From: Chryseobacterium sp. ZHDP1
Lineage (GTDB): Bacteria; Bacteroidota; Bacteroidia; Flavobacteriales; Weeksellaceae
Length of the DNA stretch: 64,000 nucleotides
Assembly: GCF_018603435.1 (NCBI RefSeq)
Contig: NZ_CP075682.1
Span: forward strand, 2,604,001-2,668,000
Direction: 5' to 3'
The stretch's first letter is position 1. Each line of letters begins with the position of its first letter. Shown in pieces: positions 8,764 through 17,153 of the stretch. Under the pieces are notes generated by a model. It was not told the origin of the DNA, ran no database searches, and saw nothing but the letters and a program-made list of their open reading frames with translations. The translations under genes and the position numbers were made by a program.

Positions 8764-9291
8764 ATGAAAAAGCTTTATTTCATCGCCATTTATCCGCCAC
8801 AAAATATTATCGAAGAGGTTAAAATCTTCAAACAAGACTTTGCATTAAATTTTGACAATTCCAAAGCTCTGAAAAATGAAGCACACATTACTTTGTTTCC
8901 GCCGTTTTCCAGAAAGGTTACTTTAGAAAATGACATTCTGGAAGCTTTCCAGAAGATTGATACTGCTGTTTCTCCTTTTGAAATTGAACTGAATGGTTTC
9001 GGAAGTTTTGCCCATCCTAAAAATCCCGTAGTCTTTGTGAAACCTGAAACCAACGAACAACTCAATGATCTTTATCTTCGGGTGAAAGAGATATTCAACT
9101 TTATGAATTATTCTTTCCACCCTCATGTAACGGTGGGTTTTCGAAATCTGACGTGGGAAAACTATCTGAAAGCATGGGAGAAATATCAAGAAAAAGAATA
9201 CAAAACTAAATTCTTAGTTGACAAAATCACTTTGCTTCGACATGATGAAAACTGGATTCCTATTGCAGAAAAGACACTGGAACTGCTGTAA
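8764..9291 (+). CDS. 2H phosphoesterase superfamily (2'-5' RNA ligase-like)
   Basis: 175 residues. The two HxTx motifs of the 2H fold are present: HITLFPPF near residue 41 and HPHVTVGF near 121, each with the catalytic His and Thr. The length is typical of the bacterial ThpR/LigT-like group, which acts on 2',3'-cyclic or 2'-5' phosphodiester bonds in RNA or nucleotides. The physiological substrate is unknown. It is divergent from padR and about 55 bp upstream of ruvC. Confidence 0.88.
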   Translation: MKKLYFIAIYPPQNIIEEVKIFKQDFALNFDNSKALKNEAHITLFPPFSRKVTLENDILEAFQKIDTAVSPFEIELNGFGSFAHPKNPVVFVKPETNEQLNDLYLRVKEIFNFMNYSFHPHVTVGFRNLTWENYLKAWEKYQEKEYKTKFLVDKITLLRHDENWIPIAEKTLELL

Positions 9292-9334
9292 AATATGATT
9301 CAAAAAATTTCATTCTTAAAAGTCTGAAAGTTCA

Positions 9335-9342
9335 TATCTTTG
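9335..9342 (+). promoter_or_regulatory. -7 box upstream of ruvC
   Basis: TATCTTTG fits the Bacteroidota TAnnTTTG -7 element and lies 5 bp before the ruvC ATG at 9348. No good TTTG -33 box is seen at the usual spacing. If it is active, the ruvC transcript would have almost no leader. Confidence 0.45.
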
Positions 9343-9347
9343 AAGCA

Positions 9348-9902
9348 ATGATTGCAGAGAAGATTATTTTAGGAATCGACCCGGGAACAACCGTGATGGG
9401 TTTTGGAATTATTTCCATAAAAAAAGGAAAAATGGAAATGATTTCCATCCATGAATTATTGCTGAAAAAGTATCCGAACCACGAAACCAAACTTAAATAT
9501 ATTTTTGATAAAACTTTGGCACTGATTGACGAATTTCATCCTGATGAAGTTGCTCTCGAAGCTCCTTTTTATGGGAAAAACGTTCAGAGTATGCTGAAAT
9601 TAGGTCGTGCGCAAGGCGTTGCGATGGCAGCAAGTCTTCACAGAAATATCCCGATTACAGAATATTCTCCGAAAAAAATAAAAATGGCGATCACCGGAAA
9701 CGGAAATGCCAGTAAAGAGCAGGTTGCAGGAATGCTGCAAAATCTTTTAAATCTGAAAGAATTTCCCACAAAATACCTCGATGCCTCCGATGGATTGGCT
9801 GTTGCGGTATGTCATCATTTTAATTCAGGGACGATTGCAGATACAAAATCTTACACCGGTTGGGAAAGTTTCTTAAAACAGAATCCGGATCGGCTGAAAT
9901 AA
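9348..9902 (+). CDS. ruvC: Crossover junction endodeoxyribonuclease RuvC
   Basis: 184 residues, normal for RuvC. It resolves Holliday junctions with RuvAB. The RNase H-like acidic residues are all in place: Asp11 in LGIDPGTT, Glu near 70 in VALEAPFYG, and the C-terminal pair in DASDGLAVAVCHH near 144-147. The NVQSMLKLGRAQG helix is also typical. A near-leaderless promoter box lies just upstream, and the gene is followed by a strong bidirectional terminator. Confidence 0.97.
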   Translation: MIAEKIILGIDPGTTVMGFGIISIKKGKMEMISIHELLLKKYPNHETKLKYIFDKTLALIDEFHPDEVALEAPFYGKNVQSMLKLGRAQGVAMAASLHRNIPITEYSPKKIKMAITGNGNASKEQVAGMLQNLLNLKEFPTKYLDASDGLAVAVCHHFNSGTIADTKSYTGWESFLKQNPDRLK

Positions 9903-9904
9903 AA

Positions 9905-9935
9905 TCACTCACAAATAAATAGTTTTTGTGAGTGA
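9905..9935. terminator. Bidirectional terminator after ruvC
   Basis: Perfect 11-bp stem TCACTCACAAA / TTTGTGAGTGA between convergent genes. Confidence 0.85.
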
Positions 9936-9944
9936 CTGTTTTGC

Positions 9945-10355
9945 TTATTTTGATTTATATTCTTCTGGAGTAATTTTGAAATCTGCGGTGGGTTTTCCGT
10001 TCTTATCGTAATACATATATACCATTGTTACATCATTATCTCTGAATTCTTTAATGTCCGGTGATGTTTTTATGACTTTCAGAGCTCCCTCTTTCGCATT
10101 GACTTTGAAACTTTCGATCTCTTGAGGACTTACACTCTCTTTTACATCATCGGTAAGCGTGTAATTGTACTTAAAAATTTTTCCGGGCTGTACAGAAACG
10201 CTGTCGAGACGAACTCCATCAGTAAGATTCTGAGGTGTTGTTTTGTTAATATTTGCGGCAACTTCTTTCAGATCATCATCTATTGATTTTTCTTTTGTAC
10301 AGGAAATAAGCGCAAAAGAAGCCAATACCAGAGAAAGGCAGATTACATTTTTCAT
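9945..10355 (-). CDS. Small lipoprotein of unknown function
   Basis: 136 residues. The lipoprotein signal MKNVICLSLVLASFALISC gives a lipidated Cys followed by TKEK. The mature part (LTDGVRLDSVSVQPGKIFKYNYTLTDDV...VTMVYMYYDKNGK) is compact, mixed alpha/beta and resembles many uncharacterised Bacteroidota periplasmic lipoproteins. No catalytic motif is seen. It is monocistronic and shares a terminator with ruvC. Confidence 0.85.
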   Translation of the reverse strand: MKNVICLSLVLASFALISCTKEKSIDDDLKEVAANINKTTPQNLTDGVRLDSVSVQPGKIFKYNYTLTDDVKESVSPQEIESFKVNAKEGALKVIKTSPDIKEFRDNDVTMVYMYYDKNGKPTADFKITPEEYKSK

Positions 10356-10523
10356 ATTAAGATATTTAGTGATTATACATAAAGATAAGAAATTTATATT
10401 TAATGATTTTAAACAATTGATTTACATATAATTAAATCAAAAACTAAATATACTTGGTAAAACATAATACTATCTTTTACATTGGTATGATTTTTAGTAG
10501 TACATTTGTATAAATTTTCTATC

Positions 10524-11594
10524 ATGAAAAATAACCAACAAACTATAAATCAGGTGAATCATAAGATCAATTGGTTCCAAAAGTTTCTGATGGTCTGCTC
10601 CGGAGGAAACATTCATATTCTGAGAAAAACACCGAGCGAATGGAACAAGTTCGCAGGGATCGGAGGAATTGTACTTTTTACCGCTGTATTTGCAACGCTT
10701 TCCGCAGGATACGCTATGTATACGGTGTTTGACGACATTTGGACAGCGATTGGCTTTGGTATTTTATGGGGATTGATGATCTTTAATCTGGATCGATACA
10801 TTGTTTCTTCCATCAAAAAAACAGGAACATGGTGGAATCAGATGTTAATGGCAATTCCAAGATTAATTCTTGCAACTTTTTTAGGAATTATCATCTCAAA
10901 ACCTCTGGAACTTAAAATTTTTGAAAAGGAGGTAAACAAACAACTGAATACGATTATTCAGAGAAATAAAAAACAGCTTCAGGGCGAAATGAACGGAAGA
11001 ATTCTTCAGCAAAGCGGACCTTTCGAAACTGAAAAGAAACAAATCTCCGATAAAATCGCCAGCTATCAAAAATCGTATGATTCTGCTTCTGTAGAGCTCG
11101 AAAAAGAAATTTTAGGAAAACAGTCCGGATTAACGAGCGGAAAAGAAGGCTTCGGTCCTAATGCAAAACGTAAACAGGAACTGAAAGAACAGAGAAGACT
11201 TGATCTGGAAAATTACCAGAAACAAGCTGCTCCAAGACTGGAATATTTAGATAAAGAAATTTCTAAAGTGTACACCAATCTGGAAACCGAAAGAAAATCC
11301 ACAGAAACCTTTGAAGATAAATTCAACGGGTTTGCGGCAAGACTTCAGGCTTTGGACGAATTAGGAAAAAACTCTGCCATCATTGGTCTCGCTGCCACGT
11401 TCATTATGGGGCTTTTTATCTGTCTTGAAATTTCTCCGGTTTTGGTTAAATTAATTTCCCACGTCGGACCTTACGATTATCTTTTAGAAAAAACAGAAAA
11501 CGATTTCAGGCTGTACGCTAAGGAAAAAGTGGAAAAAGGCAATGCGTTAACAGATTTCAGGATCGACGACTTTAAAGACAATCTTCAAAAATAA
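10524..11594 (+). CDS. DUF4407 membrane protein
   Basis: About 356 residues. Two hydrophobic hairpins near the N-terminus (GIGGIVLFTAVFATLSAGYAM and AIGFGILWGLMIFNLDRYIV) plus LILATFLGIIISKPLEL are followed by a long charged coiled coil (about 140-270). A final membrane helix (AIIGLAATFIMGLFICLEI) precedes a short cytoplasmic tail. This is the DUF4407 architecture; function is not established. Start ATG 10524 is preferred to TTG 10506, since the -7-like TACATTTG at 10501-10508 overlaps the latter. A terminator follows. Confidence 0.88.
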   Translation: MKNNQQTINQVNHKINWFQKFLMVCSGGNIHILRKTPSEWNKFAGIGGIVLFTAVFATLSAGYAMYTVFDDIWTAIGFGILWGLMIFNLDRYIVSSIKKTGTWWNQMLMAIPRLILATFLGIIISKPLELKIFEKEVNKQLNTIIQRNKKQLQGEMNGRILQQSGPFETEKKQISDKIASYQKSYDSASVELEKEILGKQSGLTSGKEGFGPNAKRKQELKEQRRLDLENYQKQAAPRLEYLDKEISKVYTNLETERKSTETFEDKFNGFAARLQALDELGKNSAIIGLAATFIMGLFICLEISPVLVKLISHVGPYDYLLEKTENDFRLYAKEKVEKGNALTDFRIDDFKDNLQK

Positions 11595-11616
11595 CCCGTT
11601 ACTATTATTAAAAACG

Positions 11617-11647
11617 AAACCTTTCAGCAAGTTCTGAAAGGTTTTTT
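11617..11647 (+). terminator. Rho-independent terminator
   Basis: Stem AAACCTTTCAG / CTGAAAGGTTT, 6-nt loop, then a T-run. It ends the DUF4407 transcript. Confidence 0.85.
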
Positions 11648-11717
11648 ATTAATATAATAAAAATATGTAGAATAATATCTACCTTTACAGGACCTAATTA
11701 AAACTAATCTATTCATC

Positions 11718-12311
11718 ATGAAGAAACTTGTATTCGGATGCACTCTGCTATTGAGCATTGCATCTACTTCTATTCTAAAAGCACAGGCTACAGAACCTTT
11801 CTTAGGACAAATCGCATTCGTACCTTACAATTTCGTTCCGAAAAACTGGGCTGCCTGTAACGGACAACTTTTATCGATTTCGCAAAATCAGGCTCTGTTT
11901 GCTCTTTTGGGAACAACTTACGGAGGTAACGGGACTACTACATTCGCATTACCTGATATGAGAGGAAGAGTTTTGGTACACGAAGGACAGGCTCCGGGAG
12001 GACCTACCAACTACACGATGGGACAAAGCGGAGGAACAGAATCTGTAACACTTCAGGTGACACAAATGCCGCCTCACTCACACACAGTAAATGCTGTAAC
12101 GGCAGACGGAAACCAAAATTCTCCTACGAATAATCTTCCTGCAGACACAAAAACGCTGGACAAAGAATATTCTGATGCAAGCGCAAACACTACTATGAAG
12201 TCTACCATGATTAATCAGACAGGAGGAGGACAACCACACGAAAACAGACCACCTTTTGTGACTTTGAAGTGTATTATTGCTCTACAAGGTATTTTCCCTA
12301 CCCAATTCTAA
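11718..12311 (+). CDS. Secreted phage tail-collar-like (microcystin-dependent-type) protein
   Basis: 197 residues. The Sec signal peptide MKKLVFGCTLLLSIASTS...ILKAQA is followed directly by a tail-collar domain: FLGQIAFVPYNFVPKNWAACNGQLL, LFALLGTTYGGNGTTTFALPDMRGR, then QMPPHSH and a C-terminal ENRPPFVTLKCIIALQG. These are the standard motifs of the phage collar/MdpB family. No phage genes are nearby, and the export signal argues for a surface role, not a virion role. It lies 9 bp upstream of a T9SS-sorted protein, so the two are likely one operon. Confidence 0.9.
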   Translation: MKKLVFGCTLLLSIASTSILKAQATEPFLGQIAFVPYNFVPKNWAACNGQLLSISQNQALFALLGTTYGGNGTTTFALPDMRGRVLVHEGQAPGGPTNYTMGQSGGTESVTLQVTQMPPHSHTVNAVTADGNQNSPTNNLPADTKTLDKEYSDASANTTMKSTMINQTGGGQPHENRPPFVTLKCIIALQGIFPTQF

Positions 12312-12320
12312 AATATCAGC

Positions 12321-13019
12321 ATGAAAACTTTTTACCTATTATGCCTTGCTTTAGGAAGTTCGGTTTTTGCGCAGACAATTACCTTTAATGGCTGCCATAC
12401 TTTGTTTGATGCCAGTAATACTTTTGTTTTTACAAAAACCGGTCTTGATGCTTATAATAAAGGAATTTATATTACCACTCCGGTAACAGGAGATCAGGAT
12501 TGCGGAGGATTGGGAACCTGCGAATTTAAAATTCAGTGGAATAATGCACTATCAAGATGGGAATTTCTTGCAGATGAGGGAAACGGGACATTCACAAATC
12601 CGAATCTGATCTATTATAATTCTACAGGAAACAATAACTTTGTATCTAATCCACCAGCGATAACTTTTGGAACCTGGGTTGAAAATACAGCCGTTACAAA
12701 CGGAGCCTGCGGAGGAAATCTTACGACTTCCAATGCAACAATGACGGGTGATCTGCACAGTACATCTCTTGCAACTTCTGATGTGAGAAACGGTGCTTCT
12801 GCCATTCAGATCTTTCCTAATCCGGTTGCAGAAATTATCAGAATTTCCGGTATAAAAGATGGCAAATCTGTCCAGATCTACAATATGGCAGGACAAATTG
12901 TGAAATCTGAAGAATTTAATGAGAAAGTAAATGTTTCTGAACTGAGTGCAGGAATCTATCTTCTGAAGATCAATACTAAAAACTTTCAGACTCACGAATT
13001 TAAGTTTGTAAAGAAATAA
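12321..13019 (+). CDS. Secreted protein with T9SS type A sorting domain
   Basis: 232 residues. Signal peptide MKTFYLLCLALGSSVFAQ, an unassigned mature region of about 130 residues with several Cys, then a C-terminal T9SS type A sorting domain of about 75 residues (IQIFPNPV...IRISG, VQIYNMAGQIVKSEE, NVSELSAGIYLLKI, KFVKK). This sorting domain is the type IX secretion signal of Bacteroidota and directs the protein to the cell surface or outside. It shares an operon with the tail-collar protein and ends at a good terminator. Confidence 0.92.
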   Translation: MKTFYLLCLALGSSVFAQTITFNGCHTLFDASNTFVFTKTGLDAYNKGIYITTPVTGDQDCGGLGTCEFKIQWNNALSRWEFLADEGNGTFTNPNLIYYNSTGNNNFVSNPPAITFGTWVENTAVTNGACGGNLTTSNATMTGDLHSTSLATSDVRNGASAIQIFPNPVAEIIRISGIKDGKSVQIYNMAGQIVKSEEFNEKVNVSELSAGIYLLKINTKNFQTHEFKFVKK

Positions 13020-13042
13020 ATTTTACCCTTAAAATTATTGAG

Positions 13043-13068
13043 CCTTCGCCAAAAGCGGAGGTTTTTTT
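13043..13068 (+). terminator. Rho-independent terminator
   Basis: Stem CCTTCGC / GCGGAGG, short A-rich loop, then seven T. Confidence 0.8.
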
Positions 13069-13126
13069 ATTAAAAATAAATAATTCACAATTTCTAGATT
13101 TTTAAAGAATAAGAAGATATTTTTTA

Positions 13127-13134
13127 TATATTTG
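13127..13134 (+). promoter_or_regulatory. -7 box of the leader-peptide gene
   Basis: TATATTTG matches TAnnTTTG and lies about 29 bp before the ATG at 13164. The -33 region is only loosely TTTG-like. Confidence 0.45.
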
Positions 13135-13163
13135 AGCCGAATACAAATCAAAATCAATCTATT

Positions 13164-13346
13164 ATGAAAAATCTTAAAAAAATTTCAAGACAAAGCTTAA
13201 AAAGCATCAAAGGAGGATTCAAAATGTGTGATGCAAATCAGGAAAACTTCGGATGCGGTGATGCAACAATTTTTTGTTGCGGGCCCGGAGGATGCAGAAG
13301 AATTGCTGATCTTCCACCGGGATCTTGTATTGTCTCTCCGTTCTAA
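13164..13346 (+). CDS. Double-glycine leader peptide with six-Cys core (bacteriocin/RiPP-like)
   Basis: 60 residues. The first 18 (MKNLKKISRQSLKSIKGG) form a typical double-glycine leader, as found on class II bacteriocins and other peptides matured by C39-peptidase ABC exporters. The predicted 42-residue core has Cys at 22, 31, 38, 39, 44 and 55, that is C-x8-C-x6-CC-x4-C-x10-C, the C-C-CC-C-C order seen in cystine-knot peptides. It is monocistronic with its own promoter box and terminator, and no exporter or modifying enzyme is adjacent. The leader is well supported; knot formation and activity are inference. Confidence 0.85.
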   Translation: MKNLKKISRQSLKSIKGGFKMCDANQENFGCGDATIFCCGPGGCRRIADLPPGSCIVSPF

Positions 13347-13355
13347 TAAGATTGG

Positions 13356-13384
13356 AAGCCATTGCTATTGCAGTGGCTTTTTTA
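13356..13384 (+). terminator. Rho-independent terminator
   Basis: Stem AAGCCATTGC / GCAGTGGCTT with a 4-nt loop and a T-run, directly behind the leader-peptide gene. Confidence 0.85.
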
Positions 13385-13406
13385 TTAATTATACAATAAA
13401 ATTAAT

Positions 13407-13604
13407 ATGCCTTCTTCTGTTATTCTTAATTACGTTTACTTTCCTGAAACTGAAATCTTAAGAATTATCTATCAGTCAGGTTCCGTTTATGATTATCTTG
13501 AAGTTCCTGCTGATATATTCGAGAGATTTCGTTCCGTTCAATCAAAAGGTCGGTTTCTGAACTACGTAATCAAGCCAAAATTCAGTTTTAAAAAGATAAA
13601 ATAA
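13407..13604 (+). CDS. KTSC domain protein
   Basis: 65 residues, essentially one KTSC domain: LNYVYFPETEILRIIYQSG, VYDYLEVPADIFERF, then SKGRFLNYVIKPKF. These correspond to the beta-rich pattern of KTSC proteins, sometimes linked with lysyl-tRNA synthetase. Here it stands alone between the leader peptide and guaB. The function is unknown. Confidence 0.85.
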   Translation: MPSSVILNYVYFPETEILRIIYQSGSVYDYLEVPADIFERFRSVQSKGRFLNYVIKPKFSFKKIK

Positions 13605-13634
13605 AAGCTACCTCAACAAAATTGAGATAGCCTT
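13604..13634. terminator. Bidirectional terminator between KTSC gene and guaB
   Basis: Stem GCTACCTCAA / TTGAGATAGC (one mismatch) flanked by A-runs and T-runs between convergent genes. Confidence 0.75.
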
Positions 13635-13662
13635 AATATTATTTTTTGCTTATTATACTCTG

Positions 13663-15123
13663 TTATAAAGAATAATTAGGGGCTTCCTGCGTGATGATGA
13701 CATCGTGTGGATGAGATTCTTTTAATCCGCTTCCTGTAATCATCACCATTTTTGTATCGTTCTGTAAAGCTTCAATATCTTTAGCACCACAATATCCCAT
13801 TCCGGCTCTCAGACCTCCTGTTAACTGGAAAATCACTTCTTCCAAAGATCCTTTACTTGGAACCCTTCCTTCGATTCCTTCCGGAACGAATTTCTTAGCC
13901 TCACTCTGGAAATATCTCTCTTTTCCTCCTCTCTTCATCGCAGAAAGACTTCCCATTCCCTGATAAGTCTTGAATTTTCTACCCTGGAAAATGATTTCTT
14001 CACCCGGAGCTTCATCCGTTCCTGCCAAAAGCGAACCTAGCATTACTGCTCCTGCTCCACTTGCAATCGCTTTTACGATATCTCCAGAAAGCTTGATTCC
14101 ACCGTCTGCAATTACTGCTACGTTCTTCGTTTTTGCGTATTCGTAAACATTGTAAATTGCGGATAACTGAGGAACTCCTACTCCTGCAACCACTCTCGTT
14201 GTACAGATTGAACCGGGACCAACTCCTACTTTCAGAACATTGGCTCCGGCTTCGATTAAATCTTTAGCCGCTTCAGCCGTTACTATATTTCCTCCAACGA
14301 TATCCAGATCAGGATATGCCTGTCTTATTTCTTTAATTTTATTTAAAACTCCGATGGAATGTCCGTGAGCAGAATCGATACCGATGATATCAACACCAGC
14401 TTTTACAAGTGCTTCAATTCTCTCCAGTGTATCTTCTCCTACTCCAACTCCTGCTCCAACGATTAATCTTCCGCTCTGATCTTTGTTAGCATTTGGATAT
14501 TCTAACTGATTGTCAATATCTTTAATGGTAATTAATCCTACCAGTTTATTTTCAGCATCTACGATCGGAAGCTTTTCCACTCTGTTTTTAAGAAGAATTT
14601 CTTTCGCTTTCTCCAGATTGGTATTTTTATCAGAAGTAATCAGCTTTTCTTTCGTCATGATCTCTTCTACCTTCATCTCAAGATTTTCCTGATATTTTAC
14701 GTCTCTGTTGGTAATGATCCCGATTAAAGTATTTTCGGCATCTACTACAGGAAGTCCTGAAATTTTATATTTCGCCATTGTTTCTTTAGCCTGAGCCAAA
14801 GTATGATCTTTTGAAAGCGTAACAGGATCTGAAATCATTCCGTTTTCCGAACGCTTTACACGATTAACCTGTGCAGCCTGTTCAGCGATCGTCATGTTTT
14901 TATGAATAAATCCTAAACCGCCAACTCTTGCCAGTGCAATTGCCAGTTCAGCTTCTGTAACGGTATCCATTGCAGCGGAAACAATCGGAACATTAAGCGT
15001 AATTTTGTCGGTAAGTCTTGATTTTAAAGAAACCTGATTAGGTAAAACTTCTGAATAAGAAGGGACTAGAAGCACGTCATCGAAAGTGATGGCTGTCTCT
15101 ACAATTTTGTTATGAATAGACAT
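13663..15123 (-). CDS. guaB: Inosine-5'-monophosphate dehydrogenase
   Basis: 486 residues, full length. It oxidises IMP to XMP with NAD+, the rate-limiting step of GMP synthesis. The TIM barrel is interrupted by a Bateman pair of CBS domains ([18 protein letters not shown]...PIVD). The catalytic loop [17 protein letters not shown] holds the active Cys, and the flap region carries YRGMG-like TYQGMGS. A TAATTTTG -7 box lies at 15137-15144, 14 bp upstream of the ATG. Monocistronic with terminators on both sides. Confidence 0.98.
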   Translation of the reverse strand: MSIHNKIVETAITFDDVLLVPSYSEVLPNQVSLKSRLTDKITLNVPIVSAAMDTVTEAELAIALARVGGLGFIHKNMTIAEQAAQVNRVKRSENGMISDPVTLSKDHTLAQAKETMAKYKISGLPVVDAENTLIGIITNRDVKYQENLEMKVEEIMTKEKLITSDKNTNLEKAKEILLKNRVEKLPIVDAENKLVGLITIKDIDNQLEYPNANKDQSGRLIVGAGVGVGEDTLERIEALVKAGVDIIGIDSAHGHSIGVLNKIKEIRQAYPDLDIVGGNIVTAEAAKDLIEAGANVLKVGVGPGSICTTRVVAGVGVPQLSAIYNVYEYAKTKNVAVIADGGIKLSGDIVKAIASGAGAVMLGSLLAGTDEAPGEEIIFQGRKFKTYQGMGSLSAMKRGGKERYFQSEAKKFVPEGIEGRVPSKGSLEEVIFQLTGGLRAGMGYCGAKDIEALQNDTKMVMITGSGLKESHPHDVIITQEAPNYSL

Positions 15124-15215
15124 CTTTACTTTCTTGCAAAATTAAGGTATTTTACCGAAATACGAAAATCGATTTTAATAGTTTAAATAAAACTTAATAA
15201 TCAATACATTAAATC

Positions 15216-15250
15216 AAAAAAAAACGTTCCTTTTTATGAAACGTTTTTTT
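15216..15250 (-). terminator. Terminator of the DUF4252 cluster
   Basis: AAAACGTT/AACGTTTT hairpin flanked by long A and T runs; it can work in both directions, and here it closes the minus-strand DUF4252 genes. Confidence 0.75.
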
Positions 15251-15290
15251 GTACAAAGACAATTTGGGTATATAATATAAATATGAAATG

Positions 15291-15797
15291 CTATTTATCG
15301 GATGCCGAAGCAATCATTTTTGAAATATCATTGGCTGTAAAATTTCCGCGAACATCTAAAAAAACAAGCTCTTTGTCTGAATTTACAGTAATCAGCATAT
15401 TTTTAATAACATCATCTTTCTGTTTCACGCGGATATTTACATTTTCTCCATTATGTTTTATGGTTGCCCATTCTTCATAATTATTGTTGTTTAAATACTT
15501 TGCAAAATCATTCAGCATCGATTTATCTCCGTTTTCAACAGTCAAAACTTTAATTTTTGAAACTTTTCTGATCAGGCGGATCATCTCTTCGTTATCTTCA
15601 CCATCTTCCCTTAATGCTTTTTTAATAACAGGTTTTGCTAAAAACATCGGAACATTGATGGTAGTAAATTTTGCTCCTTTAAAATCGTTTCCCGAATCTG
15701 AAAAGTAAGCCATCTTACCCGTTCCCGAAGAAACAATACAAGACTGTAACATGAACATTGCACAAGCAACAAAAAAAAGGTTTTTTAATATTTTCAT
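15291..15797 (-). CDS. DUF4252 lipoprotein
   Basis: 168 residues with a lipobox (FMLQSCIVSS). The mature domain (VPMFLAKPVIKKALRE...KVSKIKVLTVENGDKSMLNDFAKYL...MLITVNSDKELVFLDVRGNFTANDISKMI) is the DUF4252 pattern, a small alpha/beta periplasmic domain of unknown role common in Bacteroidota. It lies 25 bp downstream of a larger protein with the same domain and below an ECF sigma factor gene. This position suggests membership of an envelope-stress regulon; that is inference. Confidence 0.87.
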   Translation of the reverse strand: MKILKNLFFVACAMFMLQSCIVSSGTGKMAYFSDSGNDFKGAKFTTINVPMFLAKPVIKKALREDGEDNEEMIRLIRKVSKIKVLTVENGDKSMLNDFAKYLNNNNYEEWATIKHNGENVNIRVKQKDDVIKNMLITVNSDKELVFLDVRGNFTANDISKMIASASDK

Positions 15798-15822
15798 GGC
15801 AATTTGGATTTAAATTAAATTT

Positions 15823-17094
15823 TTAGTTGATGGGTTTTAAACTTCCTCCTGACATTTTGCTGATGTCTGAAGTAATTTCCGGATTTCCTCTGTATCGGAT
15901 GGTTCCGCCTGATGAAGCCTTCGCTTTTAATTTATCGGTAACGTTTACAGAAAGGCTGGATCCTGAAGTTGATTCTGCTTCCACCTGTTTTACCTGAAAA
16001 TCTTCACCTTTACATACTGCACCGCTGCTGATATCGAAAGTTGCTGTTCCGGCTTCTCCCTCAAGACTTGTATCAGAACCGCTTGATCCTTTAAATACTA
16101 AACTTCTGGAATTTACCTCAACTTTTACGCTTGTTCCTGAAGACGCTTCCACTAAAGCATTATTTGAGATATTAAACTTCCCTTTCACTACAGAACCAGA
16201 AGATGCATCAATGGTAAGATTATCTTCTTTTACAGAATTAATAGTGGTAAAAGTTGCTCCCGAAGACGCTTTAATATTATCCATTCTTGGCGAAGAAACA
16301 TTGACACTGATGTTTTTAAACTTTAAATTTTTCTGCCCTTTGTTATCCACATAAACTCTCAGAACACCATTATCTACTTTTGTTACAATATACTGAAGCT
16401 TATCGGCATCGGCAATTACCTTTACATTGGTAGGACTTTCCTGTTTGAACACCAAATTTACACCTGTACTCACCTGAATTCCTGAGAATTCGCCCACATT
16501 TCTGGATTCGCCATTCAGATAGGAAGAAGTATTTTCCGAAGTGAGGTTATTTCTGGTATTGGTAACCGGATTTGTTTTTGTTTCTGTAGAATTGATGATT
16601 TTATTGATATCATTCATCGAAAGTTTTCCGTCCAGTTTTACCAGAATGTTTTCTTCTCCTCCGCTATCGATGCTCAGCAAAAGATCATCCAAAATTCCGT
16701 TTTTCTCTTCCGCCGAAAGAAATTTAATCTTAGCACCGTTACTGTTCATTGTCATAATTTCACTGTACTTCAGATTGCTTAAATAAGAAGAAATGTCTTT
16801 GTTGATTTGCGACAGCTTCTGTCCTTTGGAAGAGCTTCCGTCCTGTGGCTTTTCGGCAATGAAAACTTTCAGTCCGTTAATTTTGGATAATAACGGTTTG
16901 ATCTGATCCAGTTCAGCATCTCCAAGATCCAGACTGCTTAACATTCCGAACATCGGTTTGGCAATTTTAATGGAGGTTACTCCTTCCACTTCCTGATATT
17001 TATCAAAAAGCTGATCTAATTTATCTTTTTCCTGCCCGTAAATATTAAAGAAATGGGAAAAAGCGAGTGCAAATATTATGAATATCTTTTTCAT
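15823..17094 (-). CDS. Exported DUF4252 plus DUF2807 (head-GIN) fusion protein
   Basis: 423 residues. Signal peptide MKKIFIIFALAFSHFFNIYGQ; DUF4252-like domain about 25-165 (DKYQEVEGVTSIKIAKPMFGML, ILVKLDGKLSMNDINKIIN); a T/N/S-rich linker; then a DUF2807 beta-helix-like domain from about 200 to the end. The latter shows repeated short strands with SSG/SGS turns (KASSGATFTTINS, IDASSGSVVKG, EASSGTSVKV). Both domains occur separately in Bacteroidota; the fusion is notable. It follows the predicted anti-sigma-like gene by 59 bp. Confidence 0.87.
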   Translation of the reverse strand: MKKIFIIFALAFSHFFNIYGQEKDKLDQLFDKYQEVEGVTSIKIAKPMFGMLSSLDLGDAELDQIKPLLSKINGLKVFIAEKPQDGSSSKGQKLSQINKDISSYLSNLKYSEIMTMNSNGAKIKFLSAEEKNGILDDLLLSIDSGGEENILVKLDGKLSMNDINKIINSTETKTNPVTNTRNNLTSENTSSYLNGESRNVGEFSGIQVSTGVNLVFKQESPTNVKVIADADKLQYIVTKVDNGVLRVYVDNKGQKNLKFKNISVNVSSPRMDNIKASSGATFTTINSVKEDNLTIDASSGSVVKGKFNISNNALVEASSGTSVKVEVNSRSLVFKGSSGSDTSLEGEAGTATFDISSGAVCKGEDFQVKQVEAESTSGSSLSVNVTDKLKAKASSGGTIRYRGNPEITSDISKMSGGSLKPIN

Positions 17095-17153
17095 GAGTCA
17101 ATTTTTATTTTTGATTATTATTGCCTGATCAGGTGCATAATCTTTAAGGTTAA

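Noticed and set aside
11718..12311. Possible prophage because of a tail-collar domain
   Set aside because: There are no capsid, terminase, integrase or lysis genes around it, and the protein has a Sec signal peptide.
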